Shown one piece after another: positions 13,665 through 20,056 of a DNA stretch of 20,423 bases. Under the pieces are notes generated by a model. The model was given only the letters and a program-made list of their open reading frames with translations. It had not been told where the DNA came from and made no database searches. Source of the stretch: Candidatus Zambryskiibacteriota bacterium (GTDB lineage Bacteria; Patescibacteriota; Minisyncoccia; Phycocordibacterales; Zambryskibacteraceae); assembly GCA_024654145.1 (NCBI GenBank), contig JANLIM010000038.1, forward strand, positions 1-20,423, written 5' to 3'. A program made the translations under genes and the position numbers. Position 1 is the first letter of the stretch; every line of letters begins with the position of its first letter.

Positions 13665-15102
13665 TTTTGCCTTTGGCGTTCTCGTCTCGTCACTGATTTT
13701 TGTTTCTCCTATTATTTCTGTTTTTCTTATTGTCGTTGCTCTGGCAATCTTGGCAGGGGAGAAACTTCATCAAAATAAGATTTCCTGGGAAGTTTTGTTT
13801 ATCTTTTTGGCACTCATCTTCTTTTCGTTTGGATCGTTACGTTACGCAGTCAAAGATTTCTACGAATCCACCACTCCTTCGCTGGAAGGAGTGGTGGTGA
13901 GTGAGCCAGAGCAAAGAGATAATGCGACGAGATTTGTTTTTCTTTCTGACAACAGAGAGAAGGTGTTGGTGAGCACGGATATTTATGCAGAAGTTGAGTA
14001 TGGAGACAAAGTTATTTTAAACGGAGCTTTCAAACGTCCAGGCATTATTGAAAATGAGGATAGTGGGCGCAATTTTGATTACGCTGCATATCTTGCCAAA
14101 GATGATATCTATCACACTATGAGCTTCGCCGAGGTTGAAATAGTAGGGAAGGGAGAAGGTAATCCGATAAAGCACACTTTGTTTAAGGTTAAAAGAAGCT
14201 TGGTGAGTAGGATGAAAGAAGTTTTTGCAGAGCCGAATGCATCGCTTCTAGCCGGGCTTGTGGTCTCTGGTAGGGATGCTATGCCACAGAATATCCTAGA
14301 AGAATTCAGACGGGCGGGTATCATCCATATCGTGGTGTTATCTGGCTACAATGTCACTATCATTGCTGATTTTTTGCGGAAGTTTTTTGAAAAAGTGTTC
14401 CTTGCTACACGTTTCGCCGCTGTCCCGGCGCTCGCCTCTGGGGCATCAATCGCCGGCATCATCCTTTTTGTACTTATGACTGGTGCAGAAGCGACAGTGG
14501 TGCGTGCCTCTATTATGGTGCTCACAGTGATAGTAGCGAAGATGCTTGGGAGAGAGTATTCCGCGCCGCGTGCCCTCCTTTTGGCTGGCTTCATTATGCT
14601 TTTAGAGAATCCCAAAATACTTGCCTTTGACCCCTCTTTCCAACTTTCTTTCCTGGCAACACTTGCTCTTATATACGTAGTGCCGATAATCGAGAAGTTT
14701 CTCTATTGGATAACTGACTGGTGGAATTTCCGCGGCATAGTTGCCACCACACTTGGTACACAGCTCACCGTTTTGCCGCTTTTGGTGTATTCCATCGGCG
14801 ACCTCTCTCTTGTTTCACTACCTGCTAATGTTCTAGTCCTCCTTATCATTCCTTACGTCATGCTACTAGGGTTTATAGCGGCACTTCTCTCATACATTGG
14901 TTTTATCATCGCTCTACCATTCGCTTACCCAGCGCACATTCTTTTAGTTTGGATACTCGGAGTCTCAAACTTCTTCGGCAATATGAGTTTTGCCTCGATT
15001 GTTGTGCCGAATGTTTCTATTGTTGTAGTTTTAGTACTCTACGCACTATTAGTTATTTTCGTGAAGCGCTGGAAAAGTTCTCTTCACAAGAGTTCCAATT
15101 AA
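13630..15102 (+). CDS. ComEC/Rec2 membrane channel half (no hydrolase domain)
   Basis: A 490-residue polytopic protein corresponding to the N-terminal and competence domains of ComEC, the channel that passes single-stranded DNA into the cell during transformation. Helices at the start are followed by a beta OB-like region (residues ~80-180, LEGVVVSEPEQRDN...VILNGAFKRPG), then the competence core with AGLVVSGRDAMPQNILEEFRRAGIIHIVVLSGYNVTII, the family signature, and about eight further helices. The metallo-hydrolase domain usually fused at the C-terminus is absent; a matching gene lies at 15767-16633. I use the ATG at 13630; a TTG at 13621 is possible. Its 3' end overlaps the convergent superoxide dismutase gene by 50 bases. 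Confidence 0.88.
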   Translation: MRDRAIFIVIFSFAFGVLVSSLIFVSPIISVFLIVVALAILAGEKLHQNKISWEVLFIFLALIFFSFGSLRYAVKDFYESTTPSLEGVVVSEPEQRDNATRFVFLSDNREKVLVSTDIYAEVEYGDKVILNGAFKRPGIIENEDSGRNFDYAAYLAKDDIYHTMSFAEVEIVGKGEGNPIKHTLFKVKRSLVSRMKEVFAEPNASLLAGLVVSGRDAMPQNILEEFRRAGIIHIVVLSGYNVTIIADFLRKFFEKVFLATRFAAVPALASGASIAGIILFVLMTGAEATVVRASIMVLTVIVAKMLGREYSAPRALLLAGFIMLLENPKILAFDPSFQLSFLATLALIYVVPIIEKFLYWITDWWNFRGIVATTLGTQLTVLPLLVYSIGDLSLVSLPANVLVLLIIPYVMLLGFIAALLSYIGFIIALPFAYPAHILLVWILGVSNFFGNMSFASIVVPNVSIVVVLVLYALLVIFVKRWKSSLHKSSN

Positions 15103-15676
15103 GGTTTTCGAAAAAGTCTTCGATATATTGCTTCTTGCCGCTTGGTTGGTAGTCGACTACGTAGGAATGCTCCCACATGTCGAGAGTAAGAATTGGGGAA
15201 AGCCCTGTGAGGTGTCCCAAGTGTTGTTCATCTACCCAGGTATTTATAAGTTTCTCATTTTCTTTATCGTAATAAAGCATAGCCCAGCCGACGCCTCGTG
15301 TGGTAGCCAGAGTTTTAAAGCGGGAGAGCCATCTTTCGAACGTGCCCCATTCTTCTTCAATCGCTTTTTTCAAATCACTTCCTTTTTTTAAATTACTCTG
15401 ACCCTTCTCAAGGTGTGCGAAGTAGTATTCATGATTCCTCATACCGTCGAATTCGAAGCCTAGACGTCTCTGGATCTCGCCCAATGCATAAGCGTGCTCC
15501 TCGCCAGCTCCGACCAAAGGGCTGGAGTCTTCTGAATACTCGTCAATCTTCGCGAGTATAAGGTTCGCGTTTTTAACATAACCAGCATAAAGCTTGAGGT
15601 GCTCCTCAATAGACTTGGTCGAAAGACCTTTAAGTTTTGGTATATTAAATTTCTTTTCTTCGAATTGTTTAGCCAT
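15053..15676 (-). CDS. Fe/Mn-family superoxide dismutase
   Basis: A 207-residue protein of the iron/manganese superoxide dismutase family, which converts superoxide to hydrogen peroxide and oxygen. All four metal ligands are visible: His26 (IEEHLKLY), His82 (RNHEYYF), Asp166 and His170 (LDMWEHSYVVDY). The helix after His26 is one residue shorter than in E. coli SodB (HLKLYAGYV against HYGKHHQTYV), and its second His pair is absent. The metal cannot be told from the sequence. I start at MAKQFEEKK (15676) because a minus-strand TATAAT (15684-15689) ends seven bases upstream; the longer frame to 15712 would run through that promoter. The gene sits, reversed, between the two ComEC halves. Confidence 0.92.
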   Translation of the reverse strand: MAKQFEEKKFNIPKLKGLSTKSIEEHLKLYAGYVKNANLILAKIDEYSEDSSPLVGAGEEHAYALGEIQRRLGFEFDGMRNHEYYFAHLEKGQSNLKKGSDLKKAIEEEWGTFERWLSRFKTLATTRGVGWAMLYYDKENEKLINTWVDEQHLGHLTGLSPILTLDMWEHSYVVDYQPSGKKQYIEDFFENLNWNSCEENFSSASRK

Positions 15677-15680
15677 AATA

Positions 15681-15760
15681 CGAATTATAACGAATTTGAT
15701 CGAATGATACAAATAGTCCCCATTCGCATGTGCCTATTTGTAAGGCTATTCGCATACAAT
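15681..15760. promoter_or_regulatory. Divergent promoter region with phased CGAAT repeats
   Basis: Minus-strand TATAAT (15684-15689) serves the dismutase and plus-strand TACAAT (15755-15760) serves the hydrolase; each ends 6-7 bases before its start. CGAAT occurs at 15681, 15691 and 15701, exactly one helical turn apart (and again at 15661 inside the gene). Inverted ATTCG copies lie at 15722 and 15748. TACAAATAG (15708-15716) is inverted as CTATTTGTA (15734-15742). Confidence 0.55.
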
Positions 15761-15766
15761 ATGACG

Positions 15767-16633
15767 ATGGAAGAGATGCAACCCTTCAAAAATAGGTGGA
15801 GAGAAGCGCTCGTCGCGTCTCTTATTGTTGCGAACCTGTTTGTCTGGCTCGCAGTCTCACTTAGAGAAGAGAGAAAGGAGCTTAGAGTTTATTTTATAGA
15901 TGTTGGACAAGGTGATGCTATCTTGATTGAGTCTCCCACTAGAGGCAGGGTGCTCATAGACGGTGGTAGGAACAGGCAAGTTGTCTCGGAGCTTGGCCGG
16001 ATTCTACCCTTTGGCGACAAAAGGATAGACGTAGTCATTGCTACCCATCCGGACGCAGACCACATCGGCGGTCTTCCGGAGGTTGTCAGGCGATACAAAG
16101 TAGGCATATTCGTGGAGCCGGGAGTAAGGGCGGAAAGTAGTCTAGATGAAGAACTTGATGCAAGGCTTAGAGAAAAAAATATTTCCCAAGTACTAGCTAG
16201 CCGGGGGCAAGTCATCAACTTTGGCGATGGAGCAACTCTCACCATTCTTTTCCCAGACCGAGATGTTTCCGAATGGGATACAAATGATGCATCTATCGTC
16301 GCACGACTGGACTATGGAGAATCGCCATTCCTTTTTACTGGTGATGCGGGCATTCAGACAGAGAACATTCTAATGAGCATCGGGAGAGAAGTCCTGGACA
16401 CGGATATTTTGAAAGCCGGGCATCACGGTTCTCGTACTTCGACCTCGCTTACTTTCGCAGAAGTTGTTACTCCTGAATACACGATTATTTCCGCTGGAAA
16501 AGGTAACTCGTACGGTCATCCACACAAAGAGGTTTTGAGTATTTTAGAAAGAGTCGGTTCACAAATAAAAAACACCGCCCTAAGCGGCACAATTATATTC
16601 GAAACAGATGGAGAAATTTTAAGATTGAAGTAA
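15767..16633 (+). CDS. ComEC-type metallo-beta-lactamase-fold hydrolase
   Basis: A 288-residue protein. A single N-terminal transmembrane helix (about residues 14-31, ALVASLIVANLFVWLAV) leads to a metallo-beta-lactamase fold like the C-terminal domain of ComEC: VYFIDVGQGDAILIES, THPDADHIGG (metal ligands His94, Asp96, Asp98, His99), FLFTGDAG and LKAGHHGS, then SAGKGNSYGHPHKEVL. In ComEC this domain is thought to degrade the non-transported strand. The start is the ATG at 15767, six bases after TACAAT; the ATG at 15761 abuts the -10. Together with the membrane protein at 13630-15102 it would rebuild a full ComEC, with its own membrane anchor replacing the fusion. A separate nuclease role cannot be excluded. 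Confidence 0.9.
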   Translation: MEEMQPFKNRWREALVASLIVANLFVWLAVSLREERKELRVYFIDVGQGDAILIESPTRGRVLIDGGRNRQVVSELGRILPFGDKRIDVVIATHPDADHIGGLPEVVRRYKVGIFVEPGVRAESSLDEELDARLREKNISQVLASRGQVINFGDGATLTILFPDRDVSEWDTNDASIVARLDYGESPFLFTGDAGIQTENILMSIGREVLDTDILKAGHHGSRTSTSLTFAEVVTPEYTIISAGKGNSYGHPHKEVLSILERVGSQIKNTALSGTIIFETDGEILRLK

Positions 16634-16655
16634 CTTGCTAGGCAAGACCTAGAAA

Positions 16656-17378
16656 TTACTTCTTTTCCAAAAAAGTAAAAACATCTCCGTAAGTTTTTAG
16701 ACCTTTCTTCTCAGCGATTTTGCCGATAATAAGTTCTGCTTTGGCACGGTATGTGACCTGTCCTTTGAATGATTCTCGCACCTCGTCTTCTGTCTTTTTT
16801 ACTTTATCCAAATATTCTTCCCATTTGATCCCAGCTTTGTCTACATCTTGTTTGAAATGTTCCATCATGTGTGCAGATTCTGAGTCAATAAATCTTTTTG
16901 GTAATTCTAATTTAGTTTCTTTCACCAGCGCTTCAAGGATTGCCGCCTGTTTTTTGTCGGCTTCAGTTTCTTTTACCTCACTCGCGATCTTTTTATAATC
17001 CGGCAGAGCAAATTCAGGAACGGTTGCGACTGTAATCTGAAATTCGAGAGGAATACCGGGCGCAAGTTTGGTTATCTTTATCTCTGGACGCGTGATGGGC
17101 TTGAGTTCAGACTCCTTTAAAATATTTCCGTACTCGCGGCCAAGTGCGACTTCCGCTGTTTCCTCGAGCACTGCTCCAGCGCCTACAGTTTTTACTAAAA
17201 TGTCTTCCGGCACCATACCTTTACGGAAACCCGGGAGGTCTAAGTGCGCGTTAAGATGCTTAAGAGCATCCTTTCGGCATTTAGTTAAAAAGTCGAGAGA
17301 GATTTCTCCCAAAATCTGAGCTTCTGAATCCGGAAGTTTTTCTACCTTTTCTATTTTAAAGTTTTTCTCCTGTGTCAC
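16656..17378 (-). CDS. tig: Trigger factor lacking the PPIase domain
   Basis: 240 residues against about 430 for a full trigger factor, the ribosome-bound chaperone. The N-terminal ribosome-docking domain is complete, with the signature GFRKG at 50-54 (LDLPGFRKGMVPEDIL) and the strands ending EFQITVATVPEFALPDYK (~113-128). The FKBP-type prolyl isomerase domain that should follow is missing: the chain goes through a short linker (ETEADKK) straight into the C-terminal chaperone arm (ILEALVKETKLELPKRFIDSESAHMMEHF...), which itself ends early at FTFLEKK. The start is GTG, 16 bases after the rpmB stop on the same strand; a weak TACATA seven bases upstream may also serve it. Likely still a ribosome-associated holdase. 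Confidence 0.85.
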   Translation of the reverse strand: MTQEKNFKIEKVEKLPDSEAQILGEISLDFLTKCRKDALKHLNAHLDLPGFRKGMVPEDILVKTVGAGAVLEETAEVALGREYGNILKESELKPITRPEIKITKLAPGIPLEFQITVATVPEFALPDYKKIASEVKETEADKKQAAILEALVKETKLELPKRFIDSESAHMMEHFKQDVDKAGIKWEEYLDKVKKTEDEVRESFKGQVTYRAKAELIIGKIAEKKGLKTYGDVFTFLEKK

Positions 17379-17394
17379 TCGATCTTATGTAGTA

Positions 17395-17637
17395 TTAAAT
17401 AATTCCAGCTTTTTTGAGAACGCTGTGAGCGCCGTGCTTGGAGATAGTCTTCCATGCCCTGGTAGAGAGAGTGAGAGTAAGAGTCTTTTTGAGCTCTGGC
17501 ACATAAATGCGCTTTTTTTGGAGATTGGGGTACTTCCTGACCATCCCTGTTGGGTTGAATTTGGTAGCACGAGTCCGGTTGGAGTAACCTCCACCCATAA
17601 TTGAACCCTTTTTGAGTACTGGACAGACCTTGGCCAT
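17395..17637 (-). CDS. rpmB: 50S ribosomal protein L28
   Basis: An 80-residue, very basic protein of the L28 family: MAKVCPVLKKGSIMGGGYSNRTRATKF (the GN-VSHANNKTKR-type region of L28), FNPTGMVRKYPNLQKKRIYVPE and a C-terminal TLTLSTRAWKTISKHG. L28 sits near the E site and helps assemble the large subunit. I start at ATG 17637; the frame stays open to 17736, but the extra residues are unrelated to L28 and overlap the divergent protease promoter. It is followed by the trigger factor gene 16 bases later, giving a ribosome-plus-chaperone pair. A -10 is not clear; TATGTT and TAAGGT candidates lie in the 36 bases before the start. Confidence 0.9.
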   Translation of the reverse strand: MAKVCPVLKKGSIMGGGYSNRTRATKFNPTGMVRKYPNLQKKRIYVPELKKTLTLTLSTRAWKTISKHGAHSVLKKAGII

Positions 17638-17658
17638 AGGGCAATACCTTAACATACC

Positions 17659-17673
17659 TGTTATAATTCGTCT
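17659..17673 (+). promoter_or_regulatory. Extended -10 promoter of the site-2 protease
   Basis: TGT-TATAAT (17659-17667), full consensus, ends 6 bases before the ATG at 17674. No Shine-Dalgarno is present. Confidence 0.75.
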
Positions 17674-18285
17674 ATGGAATTTGCTTTTCAGATAGCCATT
17701 CTGATCATGTCGGTGGTTATACATGAGATCTCTCACGGCTATGCTGCAAGTTATTTGGGCGACGAAACTGCCCGCTGGGAGGGGAGACTGACCTTAAACC
17801 CCATTAAACACCTTGATTTCGTAGGATCTATTGTGGTGCCCTTCCTCGCCTACTCTATGGGGGGCTTCATTTTCGGCTGGGCTAAGCCTGTGCCTTATAA
17901 CCCATACAACTTAAGACCAGGACGCTGGTCTGAGGCTATCGTTGCAGGGGTAGGGCCTCTCTCCAATATAAGCATTGCCCTTATTTTCGGCCTTATTTTG
18001 CGTGCGACCATGGCAACTGGCTGGGCCGGCCCAGCATTTGTAGAGATTACGGCTATCATCGTCTTTATAAACATAATCTTAGCCATATTTAACCTCGTTC
18101 CTATACCCCCACTCGATGGTTCAAAGCTCCTCTTTGCCCTTTTCCCCAACAAACTGTTCCAAATAAGGCAGTTTTTCGAGAAATATGGCCTTATTCTTGT
18201 ACTTTTCTTCATTTTCTTCTTCTGGAGATTCCTCCTGCCAGTGGTGGTGCTAATCTTTGAATTGATTACAGGCTTGACATTTTGA
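17674..18285 (+). CDS. Site-2-protease-family (M50) membrane metalloprotease
   Basis: A 203-residue intramembrane zinc protease of the compact SREBP site-2 family. The zinc motif HEISH (His17, Glu18, His21) lies in the first helix and the third ligand Asp148 in NLVPIPPLDGSK. About five to six hydrophobic segments are present, the last (~171-200) strongly so (LILVLFFIFFFW). A conserved GPLSN precedes the middle helices. There is no PDZ or CBS domain, as in the short subfamily common in bacteria. Such proteases cleave membrane-embedded regulators or leftover signal peptides; the substrate here is unknown. It is divergent from rpmB with 36 bases between start codons. Its last codons contain the -35 of the next small gene. 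Confidence 0.93.
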   Translation: MEFAFQIAILIMSVVIHEISHGYAASYLGDETARWEGRLTLNPIKHLDFVGSIVVPFLAYSMGGFIFGWAKPVPYNPYNLRPGRWSEAIVAGVGPLSNISIALIFGLILRATMATGWAGPAFVEITAIIVFINIILAIFNLVPIPPLDGSKLLFALFPNKLFQIRQFFEKYGLILVLFFIFFFWRFLLPVVVLIFELITGLTF

Positions 18286-18303
18286 GATAATGAGTGATAT
18301 AAT
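18274..18303 (+). promoter_or_regulatory. Promoter of the 35-residue peptide gene
   Basis: TTGACA (18274-18279) lies inside the end of the protease gene. It is followed by an 18-base spacer and TGA-TATAAT (-10 at 18298-18303), a near-perfect promoter. Confidence 0.85.
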
Positions 18304-18319
18304 GAAGGATGGAGGCTAC

Positions 18320-18427
18320 ATGCTGACGATTTTTGTACCGACTCCCAGCACCAAGCTGGTGAAGACTCTCTGGGCTTTTGTCGGGTTCTGCTTCTCACTC
18401 TGGGTTGCGACCCGATTCTTGATCTAG
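18320..18427 (+). CDS. 35-residue single-helix membrane peptide
   Basis: A short open frame with the full set of expression signals: consensus promoter, GGAGG Shine-Dalgarno (18311-18315) four bases before the ATG at 18320, TAG stop at 18425 and a terminator five bases on. The product begins MLTIFVPTPSTKLVKTL and continues WAFVGFCFSLWVATRFLI: a short polar start with two Lys, then a hydrophobic helix of about 19 residues ending in Arg and a hydrophobic tail. I know no homologue. Membrane insertion is inferred from composition. It could be a small regulator of the adjacent membrane protease, a toxin-like peptide, or a decoding artefact of a small RNA; the signal set favours translation. Confidence 0.6.
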   Translation: MLTIFVPTPSTKLVKTLWAFVGFCFSLWVATRFLI

Positions 18428-18432
18428 GAGTC

Positions 18433-18470
18433 ATGACCCCGTTACCTTCATTGGTGCGGGGTCATTGCAT
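18433..18470 (+). terminator. Intrinsic terminator before rpsL
   Basis: ATGACCCCG (18433-18441) pairs with CGGGGTCAT (18457-18465), extended inward by ACC/GGT around TTCATT. It is followed by TGCATTTTA. The rpsL promoter overlaps its 3' edge. Confidence 0.8.
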
Positions 18471-18493
18471 TTTATACAGCCATTTAGTACAGT
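18465..18493 (+). promoter_or_regulatory. Promoter of rpsL-rpsG
   Basis: TTGCAT (18465-18470), a 17-base spacer and TACAGT (18488-18493). The ~23-base leader holds CTCC-TTAAC-GGAG, a small hairpin that includes the Shine-Dalgarno GGAG (18509-18512), ten bases before the ATG. Pairing could mask ribosome access. Confidence 0.55.
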
Positions 18494-18522
18494 ATTGTTC
18501 TCCTTAACGGAGCATTTTTTAA

Positions 18523-18936
18523 ATGTCTACGATTAATCAACTCATCAAAAAGAAGCGAAAGAAGCTTAAGCGCAAGCCTAAGTCTATTGCTTTGACGCGC
18601 GCCTTTAATACATTGAAGAACCGTCCGGTCTTTTCTTATGCTCCGTTCAAGCGTGGTGTAGCTACAAAGGTTACTACCAAAACTCCAAAGAAGCCTAACT
18701 CAGCTATCCGTAAGATCGCCCGCGTACGTCTGACCAACGGCATGGAAGTGACAGCCTATATCCCAGGCATCGGCCACAACCTCCAGGAACACTCTGTGGT
18801 TCTTCTCCGAGGTGGCCGTGTGAAAGACGTCGGCCTTCGTTACTCAGTAGTGCGTGGTGTGCTTGATGCGACCGGGGTAGAGAGCCGACGCCAGACTAGA
18901 AGCCAGTATGGGGCTAAGAAGCCAAAGGCGAAATAA
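18523..18936 (+). CDS. rpsL: 30S ribosomal protein S12
   Basis: A 137-residue decoding-centre protein: STINQLIKKKRKK at the start, TKTPKKPNSAIRKIARVRLTNG with the Lys linked to streptomycin response, and YIPGIGHNLQEHSVVLLRGGRVKD. Compared with usual S12 it has ~10 extra basic residues after the start (SIALTRAFNTLKNRPVF) and lacks one residue in the second decoding loop: VKDVGLRYS (from Lys101, Asp102) where VKDLPGVRYH is nearly universal, so the Pro is gone. The Asp modified by RimO in E. coli is kept. It is followed 35 bases later by rpsG, the normal str-operon order; fusA and tuf do not follow. Confidence 0.96.
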   Translation: MSTINQLIKKKRKKLKRKPKSIALTRAFNTLKNRPVFSYAPFKRGVATKVTTKTPKKPNSAIRKIARVRLTNGMEVTAYIPGIGHNLQEHSVVLLRGGRVKDVGLRYSVVRGVLDATGVESRRQTRSQYGAKKPKAK

Positions 18937-18971
18937 CCGACAACCAACGACTAACAACCGACAATAATTTC

Positions 18972-19442
18972 ATGCGACGCAAACTCAAAACAAAACCAAA
19001 GATCCAACCCGATTATCTCTACGAATCAGAGAAGATTACAAAATTCATAAATTACGTTATGGAAGAAGGTAAGAAAAATACCGCTAGGAAGGTTGTTTAT
19101 AGCGCTCTTGATATGATTAAGGAAAAGACCAAGAACGAGAACCCATTAGAAGTTTTCGAAGTCGCCCTCAAGAATACTGGTCCTACTATGGAAGTTCGTT
19201 CTCGCCGAGTTGGAGGTGCTAACTACCAGGTCCCTCGTGAAGTTCGTCCTGAACGACGCATATTCCTTTCTATGATGTGGATTATAGACGCCGCTCGCGC
19301 CAAGAAGGGCAAGCCTATGCACGAGAAACTCGCGGAAGAGATTATTGCTGCTTCTAATAACGAAGGTGACGCAGTACGAAAGCGTGAGAACACTCACAAG
19401 ATGGCCGAATCCAACAAAGCCTTCGCCCACTTCGCTTGGTAA
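18972..19442 (+). CDS. rpsG: 30S ribosomal protein S7
   Basis: A 156-residue protein that nucleates the 30S head and binds the 3' major domain of 16S rRNA. Typical blocks are present: ITKFINYVMEEGKKNTARKVVYSAL, NPLEVFEVALKNTGPTMEVRSRRVGGANYQVP (the signature region), RRIFLSMMWIIDAAR and AVRKRENTHKMAESNKAFAHFAW at the end. Length matches the family. There is no Shine-Dalgarno before the ATG; the spacer from rpsL is an AC-rich stretch in which CCGACAA occurs twice (18937 and 18958). The stop codon is the first base triplet of a hairpin and a terminator follows. Confidence 0.97.
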   Translation: MRRKLKTKPKIQPDYLYESEKITKFINYVMEEGKKNTARKVVYSALDMIKEKTKNENPLEVFEVALKNTGPTMEVRSRRVGGANYQVPREVRPERRIFLSMMWIIDAARAKKGKPMHEKLAEEIIAASNNEGDAVRKRENTHKMAESNKAFAHFAW

Positions 19443-19480
19443 TTTCGCGAAGCGAAATTACCCTGAGCTTGTCGAAGGGT
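19440..19480. repeat. Hairpin plus dispersed repeat copy 2 at the rpsG stop
   Basis: TAATTTCGC (19440-19448) and GCGAAATTA (19452-19460) form a perfect 9-bp hairpin with loop GAA that begins at the stop codon. It abuts ACCCT (19460-19464) and AGGGT (19476-19480) around GAGCTTGTCGA, matching the core found at 11203-11218. Confidence 0.65.
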
Positions 19481-19490
19481 AGGATTTATA

Positions 19491-19523
19491 AATCAAAAAA
19501 GCCTTATAGGGCTCTTTTTGATT
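19491..19523 (+). terminator. Terminator of the rpsL-rpsG unit
   Basis: AATCAAAAAAGCC (19491-19503) pairs with GGCTCTTTTTGATT (19510-19523) with one bulge. It carries A- and T-runs on both sides, so it could act in both directions. Confidence 0.8.
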
Positions 19524-19554
19524 TGACTTAGTTAATTTAGAAGAGCAATGTAGG

Positions 19555-19617
19555 GGTAACGTCGTTTAAGTACTTTTCAGCAGGCAAGCGGGTTGCCGAC
19601 GTTACCGCGGGTCCTGC
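19555..19617 (+). promoter_or_regulatory. Structured leader before the 115-residue gene
   Basis: GGTAACGTCG (19555-19564) pairs perfectly with CGACGTTACC (19597-19606). Inside it GGCAA (19583-19587) pairs with TTGCC (19593-19597). GCAGG (19580-19584) could alternatively pair with CCTGC (19613-19617), crossing the first helix as a pseudoknot just before the Shine-Dalgarno. A TTGACT at 19523 may be the -35; the -10 is unclear. Confidence 0.5.
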
Positions 19618-19631
19618 AAAGAGGTAGTACA

Positions 19632-19979
19632 GTGAAAAGAGTGCATGTTCTTTCCAGCACCGAATATCCTCCGGCTAGGAAGCTGGCATTAAGCCTCATT
19701 AGCCAGTTCCATCATGAGTCCGTATACTCCACTTATCTCGAGGTGAACAAGGTCTTGTACATTTTTGAGACCACTAACAAGAACATTCACCTCCAGCTTG
19801 GGAAGCTGGAGAACGTGACACGTCGTGAGCTGGCGGAATTCCTGCGCGCGGAAATCGGTGAAGTGAAGCGGGATGTCCTCATCTTTCAGGATGAGGAGAA
19901 GAAAAATGGATTTCTTGTAACTTTGGCTGCCAACAGCAACGATGAGTACGTCAGGTTCACTCTTTCACCCGCGAACTAA
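19632..19979 (+). CDS. Unrecognised 115-residue protein
   Basis: Start GTG at 19632, seven bases after GAGG (19621-19624). The frame is open back to a TTG at 19593, but that part would be encoded by the leader hairpin. The product is a small soluble protein with a mixed alpha/beta pattern: a helix PPARKLALSLISQFHHES, strands VYSTYLEV and KVLYIFETT, a helix RRELAEFLRAEIGEVKRD, then strands VLIFQDEE, GFLVTLAAN and YVRFTLSP. It has no signal peptide, transmembrane helix or Cys. I recognise no family. GC-rich codon use, its own leader and a strong terminator put it with the other cassette-style genes in the window. Confidence 0.75.
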   Translation: MKRVHVLSSTEYPPARKLALSLISQFHHESVYSTYLEVNKVLYIFETTNKNIHLQLGKLENVTRRELAEFLRAEIGEVKRDVLIFQDEEKKNGFLVTLAANSNDEYVRFTLSPAN

Positions 19980-19993
19980 CCTTTTGTCAGTAC

Positions 19994-20023
19994 AAGCCCG
20001 GCGCGTTACGCGCGCCGGGCTTT
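19994..20023 (+). terminator. Intrinsic terminator after the 115-residue gene
   Basis: A 12-bp perfect stem AAGCCCGGCGCG (19994-20005) with CGCGCCGGGCTT (20011-20022), followed by TCGTTTGCT. The same TCGTTTGCT also follows the terminator at 7413-7442. Confidence 0.9.
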
Positions 20024-20056
20024 CGTTTGCTCGAATTTACAGTCTTGATTTCAGTG

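Noticed and set aside
17638..17736. N-terminal extension of L28
   Set aside because: The extra 33 residues do not resemble L28 and cover the divergent promoter of the protease.
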